In this document: positions 1 through 8,484 of the stretch, piece after piece
Numbering within the stretch: position 1 is the stretch's first letter
Layout: the number at the start of each line of letters is the position of its first letter
Origin: Patescibacteria group bacterium
GTDB taxonomy: Bacteria > Patescibacteriota > WWE3 > UBA101185 > UBA10185
Assembly (NCBI GenBank): GCA_022710505.1
Contig: JAKLGS010000009.1
Location: 1 to 17,595 of the forward strand
DNA: 17,595 nt
Direction: 5' to 3'
Translations under genes and position numbers: made by a program
The notes under the pieces: generated by a model
The model's input: only the letters and a program-made list of their open reading frames with translations
Databases searched by the model: none
What the model was told of the DNA's origin: nothing

Positions 1-500
1 TTGCTGTAGATAAAATAAAAGAATTTGGTATTGATTCAAAAGATATTATGACTCAGAATTTAAACGTTTATCAACGAGAAGATCCCTATTATGAAGATGG
101 AATTACCAAATATAAGCCTAATGAATGGTATGCAAGCTATTCGATTGAAATTACTTTAAGAGATTTAACAAAATCAACTGATTTTACTGAATTTTTAACC
201 TCTATAGAGAGTTCAAGTATGTGGGGTCCTAATTTATCTATAGACTCTAAAAAAACAGATTCGGATGAGTTACTTACTTCAGCAATTGAGGATGCAAGAC
301 AAAAAGCTGAAAGAATGGCAAAAAGCATGGGTGCGAAATTAGGCAAAGTGATTAAAGTAGAAGAAGGTGGTGCGGGTTCCCCTATATTGTATGGATTAGC
401 AAAGGAAGATTCACGAATGATGGGTGGTGGTGGAGCTCCTATAGAACCAGGTTCTACAGAAATATCAAAAACAGTTACGGTGACTTTTGAACTACGATAG
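1..500 (+). CDS. SIMPL (DUF541/YggE-like) domain protein, 5'-truncated by the window edge
   Basis: The reading frame is open from base 3 and runs to a TAG at 498-500. The first in-window ATG (48) is unlikely to be the true start, because residues upstream of it (VDKIKEFGIDSKDI) already look like family sequence. The pattern is that of the SIMPL/DUF541 family: an amphipathic helix followed by GI-x-x-x-DI, a beta strand with alternating polar residues (YASYSIEITLRD), a helix rich in Ala/Arg (AIEDARQKAERMAKSMG), then the G-x-x-L-G-K-V-I-K-V strand and a final V-T-V-T-F strand. The family is usually secreted or envelope-associated (YggE, BP26), and its biochemical role is not settled. The start, and any signal peptide, lie outside the window. 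The next gene, leuS, is convergent; a hairpin at 546-571 follows the stop and probably ends this transcript. Confidence 0.82.
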   Translation, partial: AVDKIKEFGIDSKDIMTQNLNVYQREDPYYEDGITKYKPNEWYASYSIEITLRDLTKSTDFTEFLTSIESSSMWGPNLSIDSKKTDSDELLTSAIEDARQKAERMAKSMGAKLGKVIKVEEGGAGSPILYGLAKEDSRMMGGGGAPIEPGSTEISKTVTVTFELR

Positions 501-522
501 ATTTAAATTACCAGAAATATTT

Positions 523-587
523 AAAAAAATACGGTAACTTGGTGTAAAAAACTAGGATCCATAGTTTTTTTCCATCAAAATTACCGT
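523..587. terminator. nested bidirectional terminator hairpin
   Basis: The inner stem is AAAAAACTA (546-554) / TAGTTTTTT (562-570) with a 7-nt loop, T-rich on its 3' side when read on either strand. It is nested inside an outer pair ACGGTAA (531-537) / TTACCGT (581-587), which on the minus strand is followed by a run of seven T (ATTTTTTT). It can end the SIMPL gene transcript on the plus strand. On the minus strand, where the outer stem plus U-run looks best, it can end the candidate small RNA at 523-757. Confidence 0.7.
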
Positions 588-757
588 CTTCCACCGTTGC
601 CCTTTCATAATAAAAAAGTACCATTTATTAGATGTTTGAGATTTCTAACGGCGGTGGGTCCGATTAGATTTCTATGGACACTCTATAAAGAACTGACATA
701 TGAGGGTTTGTGGCTCATATTTTTGCAAACCGAGATTTGGTCCGTGCCAGCGGTACT
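523..757 (-). ncRNA. candidate structured small RNA (about 170-235 nt), family not recognised
   Basis: This 350-bp gene-free stretch has a good minus-strand promoter (TTGACA, 17-nt spacer, TAGGAT) and a terminator at the far end. Read on the minus strand, the presumed transcript holds a perfect 7-bp hairpin ATATGAG/CTCATAT with a 9-nt loop. The loop contains CAAACC, which is complementary to GGTTTG just upstream, giving an H-type pseudoknot or a two-state switch. Further pairings are TACCG near the 5' end with CGGTA near the 3' end, CCACCG (652-657) with CGGTGG (591-596), and GTCC with GGAC around 660-680. I could not match it to RNase P, SRP, tmRNA or a known riboswitch: their conserved core motifs are absent. 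A divergent 6S RNA is possible. The stretch also has a plus-strand open frame (597-812), which starts at TTG and has no protein features. Confidence 0.5.
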
Positions 758-763
758 GCGTAT

Positions 764-792
764 ATCCTATAATATACCAATTAATTTGTCAA
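764..792 (-). promoter_or_regulatory. sigma70-like promoter for the candidate small RNA
   Basis: On the minus strand a perfect -35 TTGACA (792-787) is followed after 17 nt by TAGGAT (769-764; 4 of 6 matches to TATAAT). The start would be near 757. It lies downstream of the leuS stop codon and points away from it, so it does not serve leuS. Confidence 0.6.
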
Positions 793-856
793 ATATTAAA
801 ATAAGTCAATAAAATAAAAAAATTTAATAAAGTAAAGATAAAGATAAATAAATTCT

Positions 857-3346
857 TTATGGTTTTAATACAATATTAGCTATTCTATCTTTTATATATA
901 CAAATTTTTGTATGTTTTTATCCCTAAGTAATACCTGAATTTTTTCATCGCTTAGTGCTTTTTCTTTTACGATATCTTCTGTATCACTCTTGCTTATTAG
1001 AATTTCCGTTCGTACCTTTCCGTTTATTTGAACAGGAATTACGACAGTGTCTATTTCAAGATACTTTTCTTCTACTAAAGGCCATGGTTGAAGATGAATG
1101 CTGTTTTCCTTTTTCCACTCAGAGTAATTGTTAATTTCCTGCCACAAATCTTCTGAAATGAAAGGAGCAAAAACTGATAGTACTTTTAAAAATCCTAACC
1201 ACACGTCCTTACCGATGTAATTATTATTCTGAATATTTTTAATAAAAATCATTATTTCACTAACACAGGTGTTCATTTTTAAATTCTCTATCATATTTGT
1301 GATGTTTTTTAACATTGAGTTATATGACTTTAATGTTTCTTCATCGCTGGGTTTATCACAAACTTTCTCTTGAAGGGAAATAATATTTTTTATCAACTTA
1401 TTAATAGTTTTAATAATATTTGGATTCCATGGGTATGTCTCGTCGTAAGGACCCATAAAACAAATGGTAGTTCTTAAAGAATCTGCACCATACTTGTCAA
1501 TTTCTGTAATAGGATCAACACCATTTTCTGAAGATTTAGACATTTTAGTACCTTGCTGTGTTAATAGAAGACCTCCGTTAAGTCTCCATGAATATGGTTC
1601 TTCTTTCGGGACTAATTTTAGATCATATAAAAATTTATGCCAAAATCTGGAGTAGAGAAGATGTACAGTAGTGTGTTCGGCACCACCGAAATATTTATCT
1701 ACAGGTAGCCAATAGTTCATTTTGTCTTTACTTGCGAATTCGTTTTCATTCTTGGGATCAGTGTAACGTAAATAATACCAGCAGGAGCCAGCCCAATTGG
1801 GCATGGTGTTAGTTTCTCTACGGGCTGGTTGACCATTAAAGTTTATGTTGACCCAGTCGGAGTTTCTTTCAAGTGGGCTGGCTCCGTCATCTGATGGTCT
1901 GAAATCAGCTATTTCCGGAAGGGTGAGAGGGAGATACTTATTTACCTCATCGGGATTTTCAGTATTACAAATTGCTTTCACTCCCTCTGGTGTGTGTACC
2001 AAAGGTATAGGTTCTCCCCAATATCTTTGTCTGGAAAAAACCCAATCCCTAATTTTATAATTAACTTCTTTCTTCCCTTTTCCGTCTTTCTCCAAATCCT
2101 CAACTACTTTATTTTTAAAATCCATAGATTTCATTCCTGAATATTTATCACTATTTACCATAACCCCTTCACCGGTATATAGAATTGGTTCTTTAGAATC
2201 TCTTTTCTCATTACTAATCTGAACTTCTTTCTTCTCTTCATTTTCAGGTTTAATAACTTCAACAATCTCAAGATTAAATTTCTTAGCAAATTCATAATCT
2301 CTTTCGTCATGTGCCGGAACTGCCATAATGACACCTGTACCGTAATCCATAAGAACGTAGTCAGCTATAAAAACAGGAACCTTTTTATTTGTAAAAGGAA
2401 CCGTGGCTTCAATACCTTTTAATATGACCCCAGTTTTATCTTTTTGGATCTGTCTCTCAAGGTCAGATTTATTCTTTGATTTTTCAATATAGCTATTTAT
2501 CTCTTCTTTATTTTCAGCCTTATCTATTATTTTTTTAATAAAAGGATGCTCGGGCGCAAACACCATGAATGTAACCCCGAACACGGTATCAGGCCTTGTA
2601 GTAAAAATCTCAATTTTCTCCCCATCAATATCAAAAATAATGTTTGCGCCCTCGCTTTTTCCAATCCAATTCTTCTGTGCTAATTTTATTGATTCGGGAA
2701 AATCAACTTTATCCAAACCTTCAATTAATTTTTCTGCGTAAGCGGGAATTTTAAGAACCCATTGTTTTAACATTTTTTTAATAACAGGTTTCTCACCTCT
2801 TTCCGATATTTTATTTCCCTCTTTATCTGTAATAACTTCTTCGTCTGCCAATACCGTTTTTAAATCTTCGCACCACCAAATAGGAGTTTCTTTATATTCA
2901 GCCAACCCATTTTCAAAAAATTTTAAGAAAATCCATTGCGTCCATTTATAATATTCCGGACTACTTGTATCTATCTCCCTATTCCAGTCAATTCCGTACC
3001 CCATTTTTAAAAACGACTCTTTGAATTTCTTTATAGTATCGTGCGTTATTACCGCAGGATTTATTCCAGTTTTAATAGCATAATTCTCTGCAGGAAGTCC
3101 AAAAGCATCCCAACCCATAGGGAAAAGTACGTTATAACCCTTCATTCTAAGGTATCTGGCGTAAACATCGGGCGCTGTGTATCTCATCATATGTCCTGCG
3201 TGTAAAGAATTACCGGAAGGATAGGGAAATTCCGCCAAGATATATTTTTTCGGCTTATCTGAAAAATCAAAGGCTTCATAAACATTGTCTTCGAGCCATA
3301 TATTTTTCCATTTTTCTTCTATTTTTTTATGGTCGTATTCCTTCAT
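857..3346 (-). CDS. leuS: leucyl-tRNA synthetase
   Basis: Class I aminoacyl-tRNA synthetase charging tRNA-Leu in the cytoplasm. The signature HIGH motif is present as HAGH at residues 49-52 within PYPSGNSLHAGHM, and KMSKS is at residues 601-605. The CP1 editing domain is recognisable from TTRPDTVFG and from AVPAHDERD, which includes the Asp that anchors the misacylated amino acid in editing-active LeuRS. The WAGSCWYYLRY and GGAEHTTVHLLYSRFWHK blocks of the catalytic domain are intact. I chose the ATG at 3346 (829 aa), not the upstream ATG at 3388 of the same frame. MKEYDHKKIEEKW is the normal LeuRS N terminus, an AAGGTG ribosome site sits 7 nt before it, and the upstream ATG lies inside the presumed -10 box. 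Two cognate tRNA-Leu genes (CAG, GAG) occur later in the window. Confidence 0.97.
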   Translation of the reverse strand: MKEYDHKKIEEKWKNIWLEDNVYEAFDFSDKPKKYILAEFPYPSGNSLHAGHMMRYTAPDVYARYLRMKGYNVLFPMGWDAFGLPAENYAIKTGINPAVITHDTIKKFKESFLKMGYGIDWNREIDTSSPEYYKWTQWIFLKFFENGLAEYKETPIWWCEDLKTVLADEEVITDKEGNKISERGEKPVIKKMLKQWVLKIPAYAEKLIEGLDKVDFPESIKLAQKNWIGKSEGANIIFDIDGEKIEIFTTRPDTVFGVTFMVFAPEHPFIKKIIDKAENKEEINSYIEKSKNKSDLERQIQKDKTGVILKGIEATVPFTNKKVPVFIADYVLMDYGTGVIMAVPAHDERDYEFAKKFNLEIVEVIKPENEEKKEVQISNEKRDSKEPILYTGEGVMVNSDKYSGMKSMDFKNKVVEDLEKDGKGKKEVNYKIRDWVFSRQRYWGEPIPLVHTPEGVKAICNTENPDEVNKYLPLTLPEIADFRPSDDGASPLERNSDWVNINFNGQPARRETNTMPNWAGSCWYYLRYTDPKNENEFASKDKMNYWLPVDKYFGGAEHTTVHLLYSRFWHKFLYDLKLVPKEEPYSWRLNGGLLLTQQGTKMSKSSENGVDPITEIDKYGADSLRTTICFMGPYDETYPWNPNIIKTINKLIKNIISLQEKVCDKPSDEETLKSYNSMLKNITNMIENLKMNTCVSEIMIFIKNIQNNNYIGKDVWLGFLKVLSVFAPFISEDLWQEINNYSEWKKENSIHLQPWPLVEEKYLEIDTVVIPVQINGKVRTEILISKSDTEDIVKEKALSDEKIQVLLRDKNIQKFVYIKDRIANIVLKP

Positions 3347-3386
3347 ATTTAACACCTTGATTTTATCACAGCCCGCTATGCTCAGC

Positions 3387-3392
3387 ATTATA
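3387..3392 (-). promoter_or_regulatory. -10 box of leuS
   Basis: A perfect TATAAT on the minus strand, giving a start near 3380 and a leader of about 35 nt before the leuS ATG at 3346. No convincing -35 is seen at normal spacing. Its position argues against the longer leuS reading frame beginning at 3388. Confidence 0.55.
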
Positions 3393-3441
3393 GATATTTG
3401 CGCATTGCAAAAGTATTATTTTTATACTATATTAACTTGCT

Positions 3442-3618
3442 ATGGCTAAGAAAAAAGGAAATAGAATATTAATAGGTCTTGAGTGCACTGAGACCGGTAA
3501 AAGAACATACGTAACTCAAAAGAATCGTATGAATTCAGAAGGTAAACTTGAGGTTATGAAGTACAACCCTTTATTAAAGAAACATACTTTGCATAAAGAA
3601 GTTCAAAAACTTAAGTAA
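3442..3618 (+). CDS. rpmG: 50S ribosomal protein L33 (zinc-free form)
   Basis: A 58-residue basic protein beginning MAKKKGNRILIGLECTETGK and ending in the KKHTLHKEVQKLK tail typical of L33. It keeps only one Cys (C15) of the four that bind zinc in C+ L33. The second Cys of the first pair is replaced by Thr, and the second pair (usually CxxC before the KHTLHKE block) reads NPLL, so this is a C- type L33. It is divergent from leuS. A TATACT box at 3423-3428 would start transcription about 7 nt before the ATG, and no Shine-Dalgarno is present, so the message is probably nearly leaderless. Confidence 0.93.
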   Translation: MAKKKGNRILIGLECTETGKRTYVTQKNRMNSEGKLEVMKYNPLLKKHTLHKEVQKLK

Positions 3619-3666
3619 ATTTATACTTTCCCTAATTCAAGATTTAACGCAAATTAACTAAAAAAG

Positions 3667-3675
3667 TGATAGAAT
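3667..3675 (+). promoter_or_regulatory. extended -10 promoter of rsmI operon
   Basis: TGA followed by TAGAAT (3670-3675) forms an extended -10 element 30 nt before the rsmI start. No clear -35 is visible. It would drive rsmI, the HelD-like gene and perhaps the glycosyltransferase as one transcript. Confidence 0.4.
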
Positions 3676-3705
3676 AGATGTTCGTACTGGGCATTACTAA
3701 AAAAT

Positions 3706-4392
3706 ATGGAAAAAGGTAAGCTCTATATAATTGCATCTCCCATAGGAAACCTCTCCGACTTTACATTAAGAGGAATTGAAACACTTAAGAGTGTTGATTT
3801 AATTCTATCCGAAGATACACGAGAAACTGATAAGGTACTTAAAAAATATGAAATTAATATTCCTCAAATATCTTATAGAGACCAGAATCACGAGGTAGTA
3901 TTTCCTAAAATTGAAGCATCTCTTGAAAATGGCTTAGATTTAGCATTAATTTCTGATAGCGGTACTCCGCTTATTTCAGATCCTGGATACAAATTAGTTA
4001 GGGATTTAATAAAGAAGGGATTTGAGGTAGTTTCTATCCCAGGTCCTTGTGCAGCGATTTCTGCACTCGCCTCTTCGGGATTTCCTACAGATAAATTTAC
4101 ATTTTTAGGTTTTCTGCCAAAAACATCAGGTGATAGATCACGGCTTATAAAAAAATACGGAGATTTAGACTCAACATTAATTTTATATGAGTCTCCCTTC
4201 AGAATAGAGAAGTTGTTAAAAGAAATTCAGGAAAACCTTGGTGAAAGATACGTTTGTTTAGCAAATGAAATTACCAAAGTACATGAAAAAATATTACGAG
4301 GAAATGTAAGCTTATTAATAGGGCTTGTAAAAGGTAAACATCTAAAAGGTGAGTTTGTAGTGTTAGTAGGAAAGGAGGGGTTTTCTATATGA
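3706..4392 (+). CDS. rsmI: 16S rRNA (cytidine(1402)-2'-O)-methyltransferase
   Basis: A 228-aa member of the tetrapyrrole methylase fold, using S-adenosylmethionine to methylate the ribose 2'-OH of C1402 in the ribosomal P site. The RsmI hallmarks are all visible: LYIIASPIGNL at the N terminus, LSEDTRET, the SAM-binding ISDSGTPLISDPG loop, IPGPCAAISALASSGF, FLGFLPK, and LYESPFRIEKLL followed by CLANEITKVHEKILRG. The length is somewhat short compared with about 280 aa in E. coli: the C-terminal extension is missing, as is common in small genomes. The stop codon overlaps the ATG of the next gene (ATGA). Confidence 0.95.
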   Translation: MEKGKLYIIASPIGNLSDFTLRGIETLKSVDLILSEDTRETDKVLKKYEINIPQISYRDQNHEVVFPKIEASLENGLDLALISDSGTPLISDPGYKLVRDLIKKGFEVVSIPGPCAAISALASSGFPTDKFTFLGFLPKTSGDRSRLIKKYGDLDSTLILYESPFRIEKLLKEIQENLGERYVCLANEITKVHEKILRGNVSLLIGLVKGKHLKGEFVVLVGKEGFSI

Positions 4393-6461
4393 ATGAAGAA
4401 GATATGCAACTCGAGCAAAGACATCTCGGTATTGTTTTGAGTAAAATTGAACAAGCCAAAAACACTATAAATGAGAGCTTAGATAAACTTGGAAAAGAAA
4501 ATATAGAGAGACTGAAAGAATTGAGTGAAGACGGTTCCAGCTCCAGAGGTTATGGATCAAACGATTTTGATGTTCTTTTGGAACAACTTCATCAAAAAAA
4601 CTTATCGTTTAATTTAAAAGGTAAATACCAGACATTAAATGAACTTAAATTTCTTTCATCTGAGCCTTATTTTTCAAGAATAGACCTTTATGATAAAAGC
4701 ACAAACACTGAAGGAAGGTACTATATAGGTAAATTTTCATATACGGAGGATAAACCTATTATTACAGATTGGAGAAGTAAGGTAGCATCAGTTTATTACA
4801 GATATAGATATCCTCAAAAAGATGTAAGTTACGACACTCCCTCAGGTAAGGAAATCAGAGATCTTAAATTAAAAAGGACGTTTGAGATTCAGGATGGAGA
4901 GTTGATAAAATATTACAATAACGACCTTCAACTAGACGAGTCCTCAGTAATAAAAGAAAAGATAGAAAAAAGAACCGGCGGTGTACTTGAAGATATTATT
5001 CAGACTATCCAAAAATCACAGTTAGATATAATAGAGGCCGATCCAAGGCAGATATGTATAGTACAAGGATGTGTGGGTAGTGGTAAAAGTACTGTAGCTA
5101 TTCACAAACTCGCACACATATTTTTCAATTACCCAAAGTTGGTTCATCCCGAAAAATGTTTAATGGTTACAAAAAGCCAAATATTAGCAGGGTATCTATC
5201 CACACTTTTTCCTAAATTAGGGATTTTTGACGTTACATATAAGACTCTCAGGGATTTAGTTTACAACATTATATTTAGAGAGGAACTTAAGATTAAATTC
5301 GACTTTGATGAAGGTCAAGATACAAGTTTCTATAACAAGAAAAAGATTGAATCAATTCAAAATCAAGTAATAAAAGTAATTAAGGGTTATGAGATCAAAA
5401 TTAAAAATATCTTCAAAGATCCCGGATTAAAATTATATGCCAGTTTTAAATACAGTTACAATGAAACACCTTATGAAAATGTTATTGAATTACTCAAAGA
5501 TACTTTGGAAGAAATAAAGATTCAAAAGTATCAATTAAAACTTAATCCCGATGGCCTGAACTCTTGGTTGAATAAACAAAATTTAATGAATTTAAGGAAA
5601 ATACTAAGATCAGCAAATAGAATTAAAAATGATCTTCAAAATAATGCTGTTGAAAAAACAGTTAAAAGCCTCAACATAGATATCAACTCAACTCTCAATT
5701 ATACGGATGTACTTGTTTACACATCGGTGTATTTAGAATTAATTGGTATGAGAGAGTATAAAAAATATGAATATTGTGTAGTTGATGAATCTCAAGACTT
5801 TAGTTTATTAGAATATCTAATTCTCAATAAAATAGTACTAAGAGGAAGGTTTGCTTTATTCGGAGATTTGAACCAGTCTTTAGAAAATGATGGTGTTAGA
5901 GATTGGAATGATATTAAATCTGTCATAACCGATGCTCGAGTTGCGAATAACTTTAGTTTGGAAGAAAATTATCGAAGTACAAAGCAGATAATAGATTACG
6001 CGAATAAAATATTAAAACCTTACACGAAAAAATATCTTCCAAAATCTATAGATAGAGTAGGTGAGGAACCCAGAGAGATGCTATTTTTAAATGAGGACGA
6101 GATGTTAGAGGAATTTGGTAATTCATTGTCAAACGATCTAAAGAATACTCATAAAAGTATTGGAGTTATTGTATTTGAACATAATAATTTTACTGTAGAA
6201 AAAGTTAGGGATATCATGCTAAAAGAAAATATCGATAAAACTGAAAATGGTTTTATTAAATTAACATCAAATCAAAAAATAAATTACACACCCCTCGGGA
6301 TATATTTAATGAAATCAGATGATTGCAAAGGTTTAGAATTTTCGAAAGTCTATGTTTTAAATTTAAATATGAAGAAAATAAAAAATTATTCAGATGCTAG
6401 GAAAGCGTACGTTTCAGTTACACGAGCTATGAACGAATTACTGGTTTATGGCATAAAATAA
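4389..6461 (+). CDS. HelD-like superfamily 1 (UvrD/Rep) ATPase
   Basis: A 690-aa SF1 helicase-type protein resembling HelD, the motor that removes and recycles RNA polymerase. The N-terminal part is charged and helical (about 1-60), followed by the HelD-type block RYYIGKF...ITDWRSKVASVYYRY...RTFEIQDGELI. Walker A is GCVGSGKST (residues 227-235), motif II is VDESQD (465-470), then FGDLNQS (motif III), LEENYRST (motif IV), CKGLEFSKV (motif V) and YVSVTRA (motif VI, ending near 680). All ATPase motifs look intact. The start is set by a very strong AAAGGAGGGG ribosome site (4371-4380) at good spacing, overlapping the rsmI stop by 4 nt, so the two are co-translated. Whether it acts on RNA polymerase or as a DNA helicase cannot be decided from sequence alone; the DWR and RTF blocks favour the HelD group over UvrD or PcrA. 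Confidence 0.85.
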   Translation: MNEEDMQLEQRHLGIVLSKIEQAKNTINESLDKLGKENIERLKELSEDGSSSRGYGSNDFDVLLEQLHQKNLSFNLKGKYQTLNELKFLSSEPYFSRIDLYDKSTNTEGRYYIGKFSYTEDKPIITDWRSKVASVYYRYRYPQKDVSYDTPSGKEIRDLKLKRTFEIQDGELIKYYNNDLQLDESSVIKEKIEKRTGGVLEDIIQTIQKSQLDIIEADPRQICIVQGCVGSGKSTVAIHKLAHIFFNYPKLVHPEKCLMVTKSQILAGYLSTLFPKLGIFDVTYKTLRDLVYNIIFREELKIKFDFDEGQDTSFYNKKKIESIQNQVIKVIKGYEIKIKNIFKDPGLKLYASFKYSYNETPYENVIELLKDTLEEIKIQKYQLKLNPDGLNSWLNKQNLMNLRKILRSANRIKNDLQNNAVEKTVKSLNIDINSTLNYTDVLVYTSVYLELIGMREYKKYEYCVVDESQDFSLLEYLILNKIVLRGRFALFGDLNQSLENDGVRDWNDIKSVITDARVANNFSLEENYRSTKQIIDYANKILKPYTKKYLPKSIDRVGEEPREMLFLNEDEMLEEFGNSLSNDLKNTHKSIGVIVFEHNNFTVEKVRDIMLKENIDKTENGFIKLTSNQKINYTPLGIYLMKSDDCKGLEFSKVYVLNLNMKKIKNYSDARKAYVSVTRAMNELLVYGIK

Positions 6462-6470
6462 AAAAAGATT

Positions 6471-8090
6471 ATGAAAAAAATATTTAGTTTAAAATATATA
6501 AAAGACAATTATAAATTAATATTACTTATTATTTTCTCATCAGCTTTAAGATTAATTAATTTGGGGTATTCTGATTATCAAGGTGACGAAATCAAGGCTT
6601 TGTATTTACCTTCTAAAGGGCAGTCATTAATTGAATTTCTAATTGCACAAAAGAAAGGACCAATACAGTTTCTAATAACTTATTTACTAAAATTTATTGA
6701 TCCAACATATGAAAATCAATTTTTAATGAGACTGCCTTTTGCCATCGCAGGTATTTTATCGATACTGTTTTTTTATAAATTTATCAAATTGCATTTCGGC
6801 GAAAAAGTGGCTTCTTACTCGTCATTGTTTTTGTCATGTAATGGACTATTTGTAGCTTTTTCAAGAATTGTCCAATACCAGTCATTTACTATTTTATTTT
6901 CTATATTGTGTCTATATTTTCTCTCGCTTTCTCTTAAGGGAGATAAATATAAGTTTTTTGGTGTCTTTTTTGGACTTATATTTTGGTCTCTATCCTTATT
7001 GTCACATTATGATGGTTTTTTTATTTTTCCTTTTGTTTTGTATCTGATTATAAGGTGGTTTACAAGAGATGATTTGGAAATTAAAGAAAAAATAAAAACA
7101 TTTATAATTTCAGGTTTAGTTTCGTCAGGTTTACTGGCTCTTTTTTATCTTCCATTTTTAAGCTCAGTTAGTGTAGCAACCTCTGATTATTGGTTAAATA
7201 GAATCACCGGTCAGTCATCAGGTAAGATTTCAAGCTCTAAATATCTTTTTAATTTATATCAACCAATATTTTCATTAAAACTTTATTTTGTAACCTCTTT
7301 CTTAGGTACTGTCTTTATAATGTTGGGTTTCCTTTCAGATACGATTATAAAAATTAAGGGGATTCCAAAATACGTTAGAGATTTTTTCTCACACTCAACT
7401 GAGATAATGCACTCAATAAAGTCAGACAAACTAAGAGTGGCTTTTCTTTTTTCCTGGGTTACTGTTTCGGTTTTATTTTTTGAATATTTTGTATATATAT
7501 CTGGAACACACATTTATAACTACCTTATTCCAACATCAATTCTCATGGGTTTTGGTTTAGTTGCTGTTGAAAGTGCTGTTTTCAAAATATTTGAATATCC
7601 ACTTGTAAGAATATTTAATTTTTTGTTTGTTTATACAATTTATTTATTCTTATTTGTTCAAACCTTCGTAATACTTGTTGATCATGCAAAGGAATATCCT
7701 TGGGAAAGTAAAAAATTTTTAATTTGGGATTTAAAAAGACCTGATGAGTCCTATCACCTTAGTTTATTTGGATTTCCTTACTATAGAAACTGGGAAGGTA
7801 TTAGAAGTTTTGCAAAGTCACACCCCGAGCTTCAGGCGTACTCATCTAACGAAAGAAAACAAATCTCCGGTTATTACCTTGATTATGATAGAAATTACGA
7901 AAAATCAGGTCTCTATGTTTATGTTAGTAACCCACAAAGTTTTATTGAATCTATTAATGATGATAAGGCTGCATATTGGGTTGGAAATCACGAGCCTGTT
8001 TATATTCTTACCTCTCAAGGAACAGATAAAGTTAGAGTTTATATGATGACACCTGGTACATTAGAGGAAATACAAAAACAAGGTTATTAG
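6471..8090 (+). CDS. membrane glycosyltransferase, GT39/ArnT-PMT_2 type
   Basis: A 539-aa polytopic protein with roughly ten hydrophobic helices in the first 400 residues and a soluble C-terminal part (about 410-539). Shortly after the first membrane helix it has DYQGDE (35-40), the acidic pair found in the first extracellular loop of GT-C enzymes that use polyprenyl-phosphate sugars. KGPIQFLITYLL, RLPFAIAGILSILFFYK and FSRIVQYQS also match the ArnT/PMT_2 pattern. Such enzymes transfer a sugar from undecaprenyl- or dolichyl-phosphate to lipids, proteins or glycans at the outer face of the membrane; the acceptor cannot be told here. It starts 9 nt after the HelD-like gene, without a clear ribosome site. 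Its stop overlaps the convergent dgkA stop by 4 nt. That neighbour acts on lipid or undecaprenol carriers, a possible but weak functional link. Confidence 0.75.
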   Translation: MKKIFSLKYIKDNYKLILLIIFSSALRLINLGYSDYQGDEIKALYLPSKGQSLIEFLIAQKKGPIQFLITYLLKFIDPTYENQFLMRLPFAIAGILSILFFYKFIKLHFGEKVASYSSLFLSCNGLFVAFSRIVQYQSFTILFSILCLYFLSLSLKGDKYKFFGVFFGLIFWSLSLLSHYDGFFIFPFVLYLIIRWFTRDDLEIKEKIKTFIISGLVSSGLLALFYLPFLSSVSVATSDYWLNRITGQSSGKISSSKYLFNLYQPIFSLKLYFVTSFLGTVFIMLGFLSDTIIKIKGIPKYVRDFFSHSTEIMHSIKSDKLRVAFLFSWVTVSVLFFEYFVYISGTHIYNYLIPTSILMGFGLVAVESAVFKIFEYPLVRIFNFLFVYTIYLFLFVQTFVILVDHAKEYPWESKKFLIWDLKRPDESYHLSLFGFPYYRNWEGIRSFAKSHPELQAYSSNERKQISGYYLDYDRNYEKSGLYVYVSNPQSFIESINDDKAAYWVGNHEPVYILTSQGTDKVRVYMMTPGTLEEIQKQGY

Positions 8091-8464
8091 CCAAATATTC
8101 TTGGACCAAATATTAATGAAAAGTTTACTAAAAAGGTTAGTGCTGCAATAAGAACTGCTGCGGCTGAAACATCTTTAATAATTTTTACACCATCATTAAG
8201 ATTTTTCATAAAACGATCCATTATTTCTTCAATAACAGTATTTATAAGTTCCATAAATAGTAGGAAGCCAGAACATATAACAATAAAGGACCACTCTATT
8301 CTTGTTATTTCGTATACCTTGCCTAAAATTATCGAAACTGCTACTATGAACAGTTGGATTCTAAAGTTAGGTTCGCTCAAGAAAGCGTGAAAAATCCCTT
8401 CAAAAGCAAACTTAAAACTATTTATTTGCCTCAAAGGATGATTAGGCTTAAATAATGTACGCAT
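8087..8464 (-). CDS. dgkA: diacylglycerol/undecaprenol kinase (DgkA family)
   Basis: A 125-aa integral membrane kinase with three hydrophobic helices. The family motif ExxNxxIExxxDR is present as MELINTVIEEIMDRF, with E72, N75 and E79 at the positions of the catalytic and Mg-binding residues of E. coli DgkA (E69, N72, E76). KDVSAAAVLI (97-106) is the second conserved block. The N-terminal AFEGIFHAFLSEPNFRIQL is also typical. In Gram-positive-type cells the substrate is usually undecaprenol, feeding peptidoglycan lipid carrier; diacylglycerol is the alternative. TATGAT at 8476-8471 places the transcription start at or within a base or two of the ATG, so the mRNA is probably leaderless. No Shine-Dalgarno is present. 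Confidence 0.9.
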   Translation of the reverse strand: MRTLFKPNHPLRQINSFKFAFEGIFHAFLSEPNFRIQLFIVAVSIILGKVYEITRIEWSFIVICSGFLLFMELINTVIEEIMDRFMKNLNDGVKIIKDVSAAAVLIAALTFLVNFSLIFGPRIFG

Positions 8465-8476
8465 GCTAAAATCATA
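8464..8476. promoter_or_regulatory. overlapping divergent -10 boxes (dgkA / export operon)
   Basis: Only 20 nt separate the divergent start codons (8464 and 8485). On plus, TGC plus TAAAAT (8467-8472) forms an extended -10 with a start near 8479, 6 nt before the adaptor ATG. On minus, TATGAT (8476-8471) puts the start at about 8464, the A of the dgkA ATG. The two boxes overlap by two bases, so the two promoters should exclude each other. No good -35 is seen for either. Confidence 0.45.
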
Positions 8477-8484
8477 ACATAAAT

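Noticed and set aside
597..812. Open frame of 71 codons on the plus strand
   Set aside because: It starts at TTG without a ribosome site, has no recognisable protein pattern, and coincides with the structured candidate RNA on the other strand.
3347..3388. Longer leuS N terminus from ATG 3388
   Set aside because: The extra 14 residues are not LeuRS-like, the ATG lies in the -10 box, and the ATG at 3346 has a ribosome site and the family's usual start.
5067..5093. Degenerate Walker A in the HelD-like protein
   Set aside because: GCVGSGKST retains the essential G-x-G-K-S/T core; the change from the commoner GSGKT ending is a normal variant.
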